NCBI RefSeq assembly: GCF_050699935.1
Contig: NZ_JBOHGB010000015.1
Span: 13,977 to 77,976, forward strand
Direction of reading: 5' to 3'
DNA length: 64,000 nucleotides
Origin: Actinophytocola sp050699935
GTDB taxonomy: Bacteria; Actinomycetota; Actinomycetes; Mycobacteriales; Pseudonocardiaceae
Part shown: positions 46,259 to 55,700 of the stretch, one piece after another
Position numbering within the stretch: position 1 is the stretch's first letter
Layout: each line of letters starts with the position of its first letter
Program-made: the position numbers and the translations under genes
Notes under the pieces: generated by a model
Database searches by the model: none
What the model saw: the letters and a program-made list of their open reading frames with translations, nothing else
What the model was told of the DNA's origin: nothing

Positions 46259-48070
46259 ATGTGCACGACGATCGTTGAGGCCCTTCAGCACTGGATCCGG
46301 GCCACACCAGGTGCGACCGCCATCGAGGGTGCGGGGGCCGAGCTCACCTATGCCACGCTCGGGCGTCGCGCGGCGGCGCTCGCCAGGACGCTGGTCGATG
46401 CCGGCCTCACCCGTGGTGGCGTGGTCGCGCTGGCACTGGATGACCCGGTCGAGGTTGTGGTCGGCATGGTCGCCACGGTCACCGGCGGCGGCGCCTATCT
46501 GGTGCTGGGCAACGGGCTCCCGGTCGAGCGGCTTCGCCTGCTCGTCGAGGAGAGCCGACCGCAGGTCGTGGTGACCCGAGGGCAGTTCCCGGTCGCCGGC
46601 GTGCCCCGGATCGGCCCGGACGACCTCACGGCCGGTAGCACACCGGTTCGCGAGACAGATCTGGCACCCGATGACGTGGCATGCGTGTTCTTCACCTCGG
46701 GATCAACCGGCCGACCCAAGGGCGTGCCCCTGGAACATGCCGGGGTGACCCGGCTCTTCACCGGTGACCCGCCGATGGATCTCGCACCGGGAACTCGGAT
46801 GGCCCAGTCCGCATACCTCATGTTCGACGCCGCCACACTGGAGATCTGGGGACCGCTGCTGCAGGGCGGCACCATGGTGTGTCTGCCCCAGTTCGCGCTG
46901 TTGGATCCGGCCCGGCTGCCTGCGCTGCTTCAGGCGCGGCGGATCGGGGCACTGTTCGTCCCGACCACGCTGTTCCGGCAGATAGCGGCCAGGGAACCGG
47001 GCGCCTTCGCGAGTCTGGACGCACTCTATGTCGGCGGCGAGGCGCTGGACGCGGGCTCGGTGAACGCGGTGCTCCGCGCCGGCCCGCCACGCCGGTTTCG
47101 CAACCTGTACGGCCCGACCGAGACCACCACGCTCGCGACCTGGCAGGAGTTGACCGGCCCGCGCCACGACGACGCCGTTCCGATCGGACGCGCGGTTCCC
47201 GCCACCGGCGTGTACCTGCTCGACGAGCGCATGCTGCCGGTACCGCCCGGGGAGGTCGGCGAGATATGGGTCGGTGGCCGCGGGGTGGGCCGCGGCTACC
47301 TCGGCCGGCCGGGACTCACAGCGGCGCGATTCCGCCCCGACCCATATGCCGAACAACAGGGCGGGCGGCTGTACCGCACGGGCGACCAGGCCCGCGCGAT
47401 GCCCGACGGCACGCTGGTGTTCACCGGCAGAAAGGACCGGCAGGTCAAGATCGACGGATTCCGGATCGAGCTCGAGGAGATCGAAGCGGTCCTCGCCACC
47501 CATCCGCGGGTGTCCGGAGCCGCGGTGGAGGTCGCGCTGCGGCCGGGTGGGCAGCGGCATCTTGTCGCGTACCTGGCCGCGCCCGCTGACCTCGACACCG
47601 AGGAGATCAGAGCTCACGCCGCGGAGCGGCTGCCGCGATACATGGTTCCGCCGGTACTCATGACGATGGCACGGCTGCCGGTCACCGCGAGCGGAAAGGT
47701 GGACCGTGCCCGGCTGGCTGCGCCGCGGCCGGAGGTCCACCGCGCCGGCAGTACTGCCCTCAGCGACACGGTGGCCGCGGCGTGGTGCACCGTACTCGGA
47801 TTGTCCGAAGTGGACCGTTCACGCAACTTCTTCGACGTTGGTGGCACCTCGCTGCTCCTCATCGAGCTGCGGGCGAGCCTCGCCGAGGCCTTCGGTGCGG
47901 CGCCGGAGCTGCGTGAACTGGTCGCCCACCCCACCGTCGAGGCGCAGGCCGCACTGATGGCCGGTGGCACGCACTCCACCGCCGCAGCCGCCGAGGAGGT
48001 CACGCCGCGGCGGGACCGGCTGCGGCGCCGCCGCGCCAATCTGACCGGCCCGCGAGGTGCCCATGCCTGA
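46259..48070 (+). CDS. NRPS: adenylation-carrier protein (A-T)
   Basis: 603 residues. A domain about 10-500: FFTSGSTGRPKGVPLEH (A3), FDAATLEIWG (A4), NLYGPTETTT (A5), GGRLYRTGDQARAMPDGTL (A7), GRKDRQVKIDGFRIELEEIE (A8) and TASGKVDRARL (A10 Lys). The specificity code begins D-A-L; the amino acid is not assigned. Carrier domain about 510-580 with FFDVGGTSLLLIEL, phosphopantetheine Ser531. There is no condensation domain, so it is a loading or stand-alone activation module. It overlaps the next gene (ATG within its last codons). Probable first module of the assembly line. Confidence 0.92.
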   Translation: MCTTIVEALQHWIRATPGATAIEGAGAELTYATLGRRAAALARTLVDAGLTRGGVVALALDDPVEVVVGMVATVTGGGAYLVLGNGLPVERLRLLVEESRPQVVVTRGQFPVAGVPRIGPDDLTAGSTPVRETDLAPDDVACVFFTSGSTGRPKGVPLEHAGVTRLFTGDPPMDLAPGTRMAQSAYLMFDAATLEIWGPLLQGGTMVCLPQFALLDPARLPALLQARRIGALFVPTTLFRQIAAREPGAFASLDALYVGGEALDAGSVNAVLRAGPPRRFRNLYGPTETTTLATWQELTGPRHDDAVPIGRAVPATGVYLLDERMLPVPPGEVGEIWVGGRGVGRGYLGRPGLTAARFRPDPYAEQQGGRLYRTGDQARAMPDGTLVFTGRKDRQVKIDGFRIELEEIEAVLATHPRVSGAAVEVALRPGGQRHLVAYLAAPADLDTEEIRAHAAERLPRYMVPPVLMTMARLPVTASGKVDRARLAAPRPEVHRAGSTALSDTVAAAWCTVLGLSEVDRSRNFFDVGGTSLLLIELRASLAEAFGAAPELRELVAHPTVEAQAALMAGGTHSTAAAAEEVTPRRDRLRRRRANLTGPRGAHA

Positions 48071-49901
48071 ATACGACCCCGCCGACGCGCTCGCCGATGT
48101 GCTCGCCGTTGTCGGCATCGCGCTGCGCGCCCCGATGGCGCGCGACCATCACGAGTTCTGGTCGAACATTCTGGCCGGGCGCGAATGTCTGTCCCTTGTG
48201 GATAGTGAGACCACGCCGGGATGGGTGCCGGTGAAGGGAGTGCTCGACGGGGCGGACGAGTTCGACGCCGACTTCTTCGGGTTCTCGCCACGCGAGGCCG
48301 AGATCACCGATCCGCAGCAGCGAGTCTTCCTCCAACTGGTGTGGCATGCCATTGAAGACGCCGGGCACACGCCATCCACGTGCGGCCGGGTTGGCGTGTT
48401 CGCCAGCGCGACCCAGTCCCGCTACGCCGAACTGCTCGATGCCGCTGTCGTCGATTCGGTCGGCGACCTTCCGGTGCGTATCGCCACCGAGAGCGACTTC
48501 CTCGCCACCCGGGTGGCCTACAAACTGAACCTGCGCGGACCCGCGTTGACCGTGCAGACCGCCTGCTCCAGCTCGCTCGTCGCGGTTCACCTGGCGGCCG
48601 GCGCGCTGCTCGCTGGTGACTGCGACACCGCGATCGCCGGCGGCGTGACGATCACGTTGCCGCTGCGGTGCGGGTACCGCCACCAGACCGGCTCGATTCT
48701 CTCCCCTGACGGGCACTGCCGCGTGTTCGACGCAGCCGCCGAGGGAACCGTGCCGGGCAACGGCGGCGCGGCCGTGGTGCTGCGCAGGCTCGATGACGCG
48801 CTCGCGGACGGCGACGCGGTGTACGCGACCCTGCTCGGGTCCGCGGTCAACAACGACGGCATGCACAAGATCGGTTTCACCGCGCCGAGCGGAGCCGGCC
48901 AGCGGGCCGCGATCGAGACGGCGCTGCGAGCGGCCGGCGTGGATGCGGATCAGGTCGGGCTGATCGAAGCGCATGGCACCGCAACCGCGCTCGGCGACCC
49001 GGTCGAGGTCGGCGCGCTGCGCGAAGTGCTCGGCGCCGGACGCGCCGACGGCAGCTGGTGCGGGCTGTCCGCGACGAAGAGCAACATCGGGCACCTCGAC
49101 GCGGCGGCGGGCATCGTCGGGTTCGTCAAGGCGGTGCTCGCGGTCGAGGCCGGTGTCGTGCCGCCCACGGCCGGCTTCCAGCGCCCGAACCCGGACCTCC
49201 TGCTGGAGGCCAGCCCGTTGCGCGTGGTGCGCACGCCAATGGCATGGCCGGTGCCGGGACGCAGGATCGCCGGGGTGAGCGCGTTCGGTGTCGGTGGAAC
49301 CAACGCCCACGCCGTGATCGCGCAGGCCCCGCATCGCCCTCCGTCCGGACCGGAACCGGAGCGGGTCGCGCTCGCGCTGTCCGCGCGCACCCCTGATGCC
49401 CTCGCGGAGCTGAGCGTGACGATCGCGGACTTCCTATCCACCCGGCCGGCCGTGCCGCTCGCCGACGTCGCCCACACCCTTCGGGTGGGCCGCGTGACCC
49501 AGCCATGCCAACGGGTCGTAGCCGGTTCGGATCGAGAGGAGCTGATCGCGGTACTACGCGGGGACGCGTCACCGCAGGCGCCCGACCAGGTCGACACCGG
49601 CGGCTCAGGCCGACGGGTTCACCTGCCCGGCTATCCCTTCCAGTGCCGCCGATACTGGCCGTCGTCGGGGTCGCCCGGCCACCACGTCGGCTGGATCGAG
49701 CAGATCTTCGCCGACCTGCTTGGGCGCACACCGGACAGCGAGACGCAGAGCTTCTTCGACCTCGGCGGCGACTCGCTGATGGCGGTCCAGCTCATCAGCC
49801 GGATCGGTGCAGCCACCGGCGTCGAGCCGGATCTGGAGCGCTTCCTCGACGAGCCGACCATGGCCGGCCTGGCCGCCCTTCTCGACGAGGCCGCCCGATG
49901 A
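48063..49901 (+). CDS. AT-less type I PKS module: ketosynthase-carrier protein (KS-T)
   Basis: 612 residues from the ATG at 48063 (GAGG 8 bp upstream). KS about 1-425 with active Cys168 in TVQTACSSSL, His in IEAHGTATALGDP and ATKSNIGHLDAAAG. The KS-to-AT linker (LALSARTPDALAEL) runs straight into a post-AT linker ending VHLPGYPFQCRRYW, with no acyltransferase between them. A carrier domain follows with FFDLGGDSLMAVQ, Ser571. It would extend the aminoacyl chain by one malonyl unit using an AT supplied from elsewhere. It overlaps both neighbours. Confidence 0.92.
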   Translation: MPEYDPADALADVLAVVGIALRAPMARDHHEFWSNILAGRECLSLVDSETTPGWVPVKGVLDGADEFDADFFGFSPREAEITDPQQRVFLQLVWHAIEDAGHTPSTCGRVGVFASATQSRYAELLDAAVVDSVGDLPVRIATESDFLATRVAYKLNLRGPALTVQTACSSSLVAVHLAAGALLAGDCDTAIAGGVTITLPLRCGYRHQTGSILSPDGHCRVFDAAAEGTVPGNGGAAVVLRRLDDALADGDAVYATLLGSAVNNDGMHKIGFTAPSGAGQRAAIETALRAAGVDADQVGLIEAHGTATALGDPVEVGALREVLGAGRADGSWCGLSATKSNIGHLDAAAGIVGFVKAVLAVEAGVVPPTAGFQRPNPDLLLEASPLRVVRTPMAWPVPGRRIAGVSAFGVGGTNAHAVIAQAPHRPPSGPEPERVALALSARTPDALAELSVTIADFLSTRPAVPLADVAHTLRVGRVTQPCQRVVAGSDREELIAVLRGDASPQAPDQVDTGGSGRRVHLPGYPFQCRRYWPSSGSPGHHVGWIEQIFADLLGRTPDSETQSFFDLGGDSLMAVQLISRIGAATGVEPDLERFLDEPTMAGLAALLDEAAR

Positions 49902-52900
49902 GCGCGCCGTGCTCGCCACTGCAACGGCGGCTGTGGCTGCTGCAACGTGTCAACCCCGACAGCGGGCCAGCCTTCAACGTCACCACGGCGACCCGGCTGC
50001 GGGGCAGGATCGACATCGCCTCGCTCGACGCTGCCGTGGCCGGCCTGGCCAGCAGGCACGAGTCGCTGCGGACCGCGTTCACAACCCGGGACGATCACCC
50101 GGTCCGGGTGATCGGCGGCTCGGCACCGGTACGCGTCGAGGTTCGGCCGGTGCAGGACCTCACGGCTGCCCTGCACGAGATCGCGATGACCCGCTTCGAT
50201 CTACCCCGAGGTCCATTGTGGAGGGTCGTGCTGCTCCGTGTGGCGGAAGACGACGCCGTACTCGTGCTCTGCCTGTCCCACCTGATCGCCGACGGTTGGT
50301 CGGCCGGCCTGCTGCACCGTGAGCTTGGCCTCCTTTACGATGCGGCGCTCGCCAACCTGCCCGCGCCGTTACCCGACCCGGCCTTCCAGTTCGGCGACTG
50401 GGTGACCGAGGCGGCCGATCGCGGCGATGTCGCGTTCTGGCGAGACGAGCTCGCCGGTGCGCCGACCACGTTGGAGTTCCATACCGACCGCAGACGTCCT
50501 GCCGTTGCGGGCTTTGCCGGTCGCCACCACACGGTCAGCATGAGCGCCGCACTCGCTGGGCGGGTGCACGAGCTCGCGCGGAGCCTGCGCACGACTCCGT
50601 TCGCGGTCCACCTCTCCGCATACGCTGCCGTGCTCGCCGCCTGGTCCGGCCAGCGCGATCTGGTGATCGGCGTCCCGTTCGCCAACCGCCGCTCGGTGCG
50701 GCAGGAGTCGGTGGTCGGCCCGCTGATGGAGGTGCTGCCGCTGCGGTTCACGATCGGGCAGGGCACGACGGTGGCGGACCTGATCGGGGTGACGTGGCGG
50801 CGCACCATGCGCGCGATGGCCAATGCCGAGGTCGGTTTCGACCGGATCGTCGCCGCCATGCGCCCCACCCGCGATCCGAGCCGCAATCCGTTGTTCCAAG
50901 CCATGTTCCTGTTCCAGAACGTGCCGATGGAGCCGGTCACCCTCGCGGGCTGCACCAGCATCGCGCTCCCGGTGATGCCGCCAACCACGCGCCTGGACAT
51001 CGCGCTCGACCTCACCGACTCCGCCGCCACGATCGAGTACGACCGGGAGCTGTTCGATCCGACGGTGATCGAGCTCGTCGGCCGGCGATACCTGCATACA
51101 CTCGCGCAGCTCGCGACCTCACCGGCCAGAGCCGTGGCTGACCTCGATCCCTGTGCTCCGGCCGAGCAGGAACTACTCATCAGGGGTGTGAACCAGACCA
51201 AGGCGGACCTGCCGGGGCCGCAGTTGGTGCACGAGCTGGTGGATCGGGCCGCGAACACGTCCCCCGACGCGACGGCGGTGTCCAGCGGCTCGTATCTGCT
51301 CACCTACGCCGAGCTCGTCGACAGGTCGACGGCCGTGGCGCGCGCACTGATCGCCGCCGGTGTTCGGCCAGGGGACGTGGTCGCCATCCGCATGGACCGA
51401 TCCGTTGACCTGATCGTCGCGCAACTCGCCGTCCTCCGATGCGGGGCGGCGTTCCTGCCGATCGACCCGGCCTATCCGACGAGCCGGTGCGCGGAGATCA
51501 TCGACGACTCCGGTGCCCGGCTGACCATCACCGAGCTTGGCGCGCTGTCCGGCTCGGCTCCGCTGCCGGAGGTCCGGCCGAGCGACATCGCCTACGTCAT
51601 CTACACGTCGGGATCGACCGGCCGGCCAAAGGGAGTAATGGTCAGCCACCGTTCGGCCACCAACATCATCCGGTGGGGGCTGCGCGAGCTGCCGCTCGAC
51701 GGTTCGGACCAGATGCTGGTGAAGACACCGTGCACATTCGACATCTCGGTGTGGGAGGTGTTCGGGCCACTGGCCGCGGGGGCGACGCTGGTCCTGGCCG
51801 CACCCGACCGGCATCGCGACGCCGCCTATGTCGCCGAGCTGCTCGCCGACGCCCGGATCACCGTCACCCATTTCGTCCCCTCGATGCTGCGTGCTGTGCT
51901 TGGCCTGCCTCACCGCCCGGCCTGGCCGGACCTGCGCTACATCATCGCCGGGGGCGAAGCGCTGCCCGCTGACCTGACCGACGAGATCGACGTACCGGTG
52001 CTCAACTTCTACGGTCCGACCGAGGCCACGGTGTACGTCTCGGATCACACCGCGGGCGACCGGATCACGGCGAACGGAACCATCCCTATTGGACGCCCGA
52101 TCGCCAACAACACGCTCTACGTCCTCGACGAGCGGCTGCGGCCGGTACCGCTGGGCGCACCGGGCGAGCTGTACATCGGCGGTGCGCAGGTGACCGACGG
52201 ATACCTGCACCGGCCTGGGCTCACCGCGAGCCGGTTCCTGCCGGATCGCTTCTCGGGAGTGCCGGGGAGCCGCCTGTACCGCACCGGCGACCAAGTGCGG
52301 CGGGCGGCGGACGGGACGCTCGACTTCCTCGGCCGCAGTGACGACCAGGTGAAACTGCGGGGTTTCCGCATCGAGCTCGGTGAGGTCGAGTCCACCCTGC
52401 GCCAGCACCCCACGGTCGCCGACGCGGCCGTCGAGGTCCGGTCCGAGTCGCTGGTGGCGCACGTCGTGGCGGCCAGCCCGGGCGACGCGCAGGTGGACGA
52501 ACTCAGGACGTATCTCCGTGCGACCCTGCCGGCCCACCTCGTGCCGGCTCGGTTGCAGTTCATCGCAGAGCTGCCACTGACCACGAGCGGGAAACTCGAC
52601 CGCAACCAGCTAGCCACCACGCCATTGTCCACATTGGAGGTACCCGGTACTGGGGTCATGCCGTCCGGACCGGTGGAGTCGGCAATCGCAGCCGCATGGA
52701 CCGAGGCGATCGGGGTGCCCGTCACCGATGCCGGCGCGGGCTTCTTCCTGCTCGGCGGGGACTCGATCAGCTCGGTCGCGGTCGTGTCCGGGTGCCACCG
52801 GCGCGGGGTGGAGATCTCCGTACGGGACGTCTTCGAGCATCCGACCGTCGCCGGGCTGGCCGCGGTGGCCCGCGTGCGGCGTGATTCGGCGGTCAGCGGA

Positions 52901-54307
52901 CATCCGGACCCAGCCAGCGTTCCCGCCTCCCTCGACCCGGTCACCCCGACCGAGCTGGAGCTGATCAGCGAGCATTTTCCCGATCTCGACGGCGTTCTCC
53001 CGCTCGGCCCGATGCAGCGGTACGTCGTGGACCGCGTCCAGCGCGCCCGTCTCGATGGCCTGTACGTGGTCTGCTTCACCGCCGCCATCGACGATGAGCG
53101 GTTCGACCTCGACGCGTGGCAGCAGACCTGGCGAGAGCTGATGTCCCGCCATCCTGGCCTGCGCACGTCGTTCTGGCTTGGCTGCCAGTGCGGCCCGGTC
53201 CAACTGGTGCACCGTGAGCTGGACCTGCCGCTGCGGGTGGTCGACCTGCGACACCTCGGCGAGGCGACCGCGTTGGCCAGGGTGCGCGACCACGAAGCCG
53301 CACAGCGCCAGCATGTCATCGACGTCACCGACGCCCCGCAATGGGAGATGACGGTGTTTCGGATCGCTGAGGATCGGTACCGGGTCATCTGCCGGCTGTC
53401 GTACCTGGTTCAGGACGGCTGGAGCGTCTCGGTGCTGCAGAACGAGTGGTATCCGCTCTACGACGCGTTCCGCGACCGACGCCACGCCGAGCTGCCCCCC
53501 GCTCCCGCGCCTTACGCAACGCATCTGCGTCGCCTCGCGGCGCTCGACCTCCCGGCTGGCCGGGCGTACTGGGCGAACAGGCTGGCCGGCGCTGACCTGT
53601 CCGGCGCGGTCACCACCACGTTGCGCAAGCACTGCACTCCCGGCGGCGGGCCCGAGCACCAGACCGTCGCGTACTGGCTGACCACCGCCCAACGGCAGGC
53701 CGTCCTGGACTTCGCCCGCCGCGAGCGCCTCACATTGTTCTCCGCGTTGCAGGGTGCCTGGGCGTTGCTGCTCGCCGGGTTGACCGGGGGCACCGATGTG
53801 CTGTTCGGCACAATCTCGTCCGGCCGCGACGAGCCGGATATCGCGCGTACCTACGGGTCCTTCAACAACATGATGCCCACCCCAGTGCGCGTGAATCCGG
53901 ACGACCGGCTCAACACGTTCCTGCACACGCTGCAGCGCAACGGAATAGACGACCGGGCACACGATCACGTACCGCTGCCCGTCATCGCGGCCGACGCCGG
54001 TGTCTCCGACGCGGTGGACCTGCTCGACACCTACATCGTGCACGAGAACTTCCCGGTCGACCGTGAGGTTCAGGCCCGCTTCGCCCGCTGGCGCCCCGAT
54101 ATCGCGGAGATGCGCACCGAGCACGCGCTGCGGATGCTGGTGTGGCCGGTGGGGGAGCTGTCGCTACACCTCAGCTTCGACGCCCGGATCCTGTCCGAAT
54201 CGGACGGTCGGGCCCTCCTAGACGGGTACACCCATCGGCTCATCGCGATGGCCGCCAACCCCCAAGCCCGCCTCGCCGACCTGATCACCGACCCGCTGAG
54301 AGGCTGA
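49898..54307 (+). CDS. NRPS: C-A-T plus altered terminal C domain
   Basis: 1469 residues from the ATG at 49898 (ATGA overlap). C1 about 5-430 with LSHLIADGW (second, catalytic His kept). A domain about 455-900: IYTSGSTGRPKGVMVSH, FDISVWEVFG, FYGPTEATVYV, GSRLYRTGDQVRR, TTSGKLDRNQL. Carrier Ser956 in FLLGGDSIS. C2 about 1010-1469, in which the HHxxxDG motif reads LSYLVQDGW: the catalytic His is Tyr. C2 may be inactive, or act as a docking, recruiting or release-type domain. It follows the KS-T protein directly and is followed by the MbtH-like gene. Confidence 0.92.
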   Translation: MSAPCSPLQRRLWLLQRVNPDSGPAFNVTTATRLRGRIDIASLDAAVAGLASRHESLRTAFTTRDDHPVRVIGGSAPVRVEVRPVQDLTAALHEIAMTRFDLPRGPLWRVVLLRVAEDDAVLVLCLSHLIADGWSAGLLHRELGLLYDAALANLPAPLPDPAFQFGDWVTEAADRGDVAFWRDELAGAPTTLEFHTDRRRPAVAGFAGRHHTVSMSAALAGRVHELARSLRTTPFAVHLSAYAAVLAAWSGQRDLVIGVPFANRRSVRQESVVGPLMEVLPLRFTIGQGTTVADLIGVTWRRTMRAMANAEVGFDRIVAAMRPTRDPSRNPLFQAMFLFQNVPMEPVTLAGCTSIALPVMPPTTRLDIALDLTDSAATIEYDRELFDPTVIELVGRRYLHTLAQLATSPARAVADLDPCAPAEQELLIRGVNQTKADLPGPQLVHELVDRAANTSPDATAVSSGSYLLTYAELVDRSTAVARALIAAGVRPGDVVAIRMDRSVDLIVAQLAVLRCGAAFLPIDPAYPTSRCAEIIDDSGARLTITELGALSGSAPLPEVRPSDIAYVIYTSGSTGRPKGVMVSHRSATNIIRWGLRELPLDGSDQMLVKTPCTFDISVWEVFGPLAAGATLVLAAPDRHRDAAYVAELLADARITVTHFVPSMLRAVLGLPHRPAWPDLRYIIAGGEALPADLTDEIDVPVLNFYGPTEATVYVSDHTAGDRITANGTIPIGRPIANNTLYVLDERLRPVPLGAPGELYIGGAQVTDGYLHRPGLTASRFLPDRFSGVPGSRLYRTGDQVRRAADGTLDFLGRSDDQVKLRGFRIELGEVESTLRQHPTVADAAVEVRSESLVAHVVAASPGDAQVDELRTYLRATLPAHLVPARLQFIAELPLTTSGKLDRNQLATTPLSTLEVPGTGVMPSGPVESAIAAAWTEAIGVPVTDAGAGFFLLGGDSISSVAVVSGCHRRGVEISVRDVFEHPTVAGLAAVARVRRDSAVSGHPDPASVPASLDPVTPTELELISEHFPDLDGVLPLGPMQRYVVDRVQRARLDGLYVVCFTAAIDDERFDLDAWQQTWRELMSRHPGLRTSFWLGCQCGPVQLVHRELDLPLRVVDLRHLGEATALARVRDHEAAQRQHVIDVTDAPQWEMTVFRIAEDRYRVICRLSYLVQDGWSVSVLQNEWYPLYDAFRDRRHAELPPAPAPYATHLRRLAALDLPAGRAYWANRLAGADLSGAVTTTLRKHCTPGGGPEHQTVAYWLTTAQRQAVLDFARRERLTLFSALQGAWALLLAGLTGGTDVLFGTISSGRDEPDIARTYGSFNNMMPTPVRVNPDDRLNTFLHTLQRNGIDDRAHDHVPLPVIAADAGVSDAVDLLDTYIVHENFPVDREVQARFARWRPDIAEMRTEHALRMLVWPVGELSLHLSFDARILSESDGRALLDGYTHRLIAMAANPQARLADLITDPLRG

Positions 54308-54308
54308 T

Positions 54309-54488
54309 GTGGACACCAGGTACGCCGTCGTGGTCAACACCGATGGCTACTACTCGATCTGGCCGCACGAGCGCGAGCTGACCGCCGGGTGGCGTCTGGA
54401 AGGCACCACCGGAACCGAGCAGGAGTGCATCGCCCACATCGACAAAACCTGGACCGGGCTGGACCCTGCCACGCTGCGGGCCAGGTGA
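54309..54488 (+). CDS. MbtH-like protein
   Basis: 59 residues from a GTG at 54309, 1 bp after the NRPS stop. It reads YAVVVNTDGYYSIWPHEREL then TAGWRLEGTTGTEQECIAHI and DKTWTGLDP, matching the MbtH family (V-N-x-E..S-WP, GW, C-x-x-I-x-x-x-WTD). Conserved Trp at about 18, 28 and 48 are present; the usual Glu and Gln before S-WP are Asp and Tyr here. MbtH proteins bind the A-domain C-terminal subdomain and are needed for its solubility or activity. It overlaps the MFS gene start by 4 bp (GTGA). Confidence 0.85.
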   Translation: MDTRYAVVVNTDGYYSIWPHERELTAGWRLEGTTGTEQECIAHIDKTWTGLDPATLRAR

Positions 54489-55690
54489 CCCCGGTGGCGG
54501 TGGTGACCGCACCCACGGTCTGGGCGCCGCTGCGCGTCCGCTCCTACCGAAACCTGTTGCTCGGCCAGAGCACGTCGCTGCTCGGCGACCAGCTGCTGGT
54601 CGTGACGTTGCCGTTCATGGTGCTCGGCACCGGTGGCGGGCCGGCCGGCCTGGGCACGGTGTTCGCGGCCTATGGCATGGCCAGGGTGGTCGCGCTTCCG
54701 GTCGGCGGCTGGGTCAGTGACCGGCTGCCGAAGCGGGCGGTCTTGCTGGCCTCCGACCTGGTCCGCGGCCTGCTGGTGATCGGACTGCTGACCGGCTTCG
54801 GCGACGGCGTGCCGCTGATCGCCGGCACCGTGGCCGTGGTCGGGTTCGCCGAGGGCGTGTTCATCCCGTCATCGTTCGCGATCGTGCCATCGACCGTCCC
54901 ACCGGAACTGTTGTCCCGCGCCAATGCGTTGTCTGGCAGCGCGCAGAACCTCGCCCAGCTGGTGGGTCCAGGCCTGGGCGGGATGCTCGCGGCGGCGGTG
55001 GATCCCCGACTGTGCCTGGGAATCGACGCCGCCACGTTCGGCGTGTCCGTGCTGACGCTGCTGTTCGTCCGCGAGCGCCCGATCGTGGACGCGCGGGGTA
55101 CGAGCGCGCAGACGTTCGGCGGGTTCCTACGCACCAGCCGGCTGCTGCGGATGGTGGTCGGGCTGACGCTGGTGTCGAACCTGGCGTATTTCGGGATGCT
55201 CGAGGTGGCGCTGCCGGTGCACAGCGACGATGTGTCGCATACCGGGGCGTTCGGGTTCGGGTTGGCCCTCGCCGGCTTCGGGTTCGGGTCGTTCCTGGGG
55301 AGCCTCGGGATCGCGGCGCTGGAACGTCGGGCACGCCGCGGGCTTGTCGCGTGCGGTCTCGGCGCAGCGCAGGGGATGTTGTTCGCCGCGATCACGTTCG
55401 ACGCCGGGCTGGCGTCGACCGTGGTGCTGATGGTTCTGGCGGGCCTGTCCACCGGCGTGCTCAACGTGTTCTACCTGTCCCGGGTCCAGGAACACGTGCC
55501 GGAACACCTGATGGGCCGCGCGATGAGCGTGCTGATGCTGGCCGTTTACGCGATCCACCCGGTCTCCGTGGCCGCCGCGGCCGCGTTGACCACGGCGGCC
55601 GGGCCCGGGGCCGTCTTCGCGGCCGCCGGCCTATCGATCGCGGTGGCGTTCTGCGCGGGGGCCGCCACCCGGACATACCGAGACCTCTGA
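54485..55690 (+). CDS. MFS exporter of the NRPS cluster
   Basis: 401 residues from a GTG at 54485. It has about ten to twelve hydrophobic segments and the cytoplasmic loop GGWVSDRLPKRAVLLASD after TM2, typical of the EntS-like MFS group (MFS_3). The residue pattern of paired Gly-rich helices (AGFGFGSFLGSLG) is normal. It is embedded between two NRPS genes, so it probably exports the product and may give self-resistance. No lesion seen. Confidence 0.9.
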   Translation: MTPVAVVTAPTVWAPLRVRSYRNLLLGQSTSLLGDQLLVVTLPFMVLGTGGGPAGLGTVFAAYGMARVVALPVGGWVSDRLPKRAVLLASDLVRGLLVIGLLTGFGDGVPLIAGTVAVVGFAEGVFIPSSFAIVPSTVPPELLSRANALSGSAQNLAQLVGPGLGGMLAAAVDPRLCLGIDAATFGVSVLTLLFVRERPIVDARGTSAQTFGGFLRTSRLLRMVVGLTLVSNLAYFGMLEVALPVHSDDVSHTGAFGFGLALAGFGFGSFLGSLGIAALERRARRGLVACGLGAAQGMLFAAITFDAGLASTVVLMVLAGLSTGVLNVFYLSRVQEHVPEHLMGRAMSVLMLAVYAIHPVSVAAAAALTTAAGPGAVFAAAGLSIAVAFCAGAATRTYRDL

Positions 55691-55700
55691 GAGGGCGACG

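Noticed and set aside
50335..54124. Long minus-strand frames antisense to the C-A-T-C NRPS
   Set aside because: No motifs; they follow the codon structure of the NRPS on the opposite strand.
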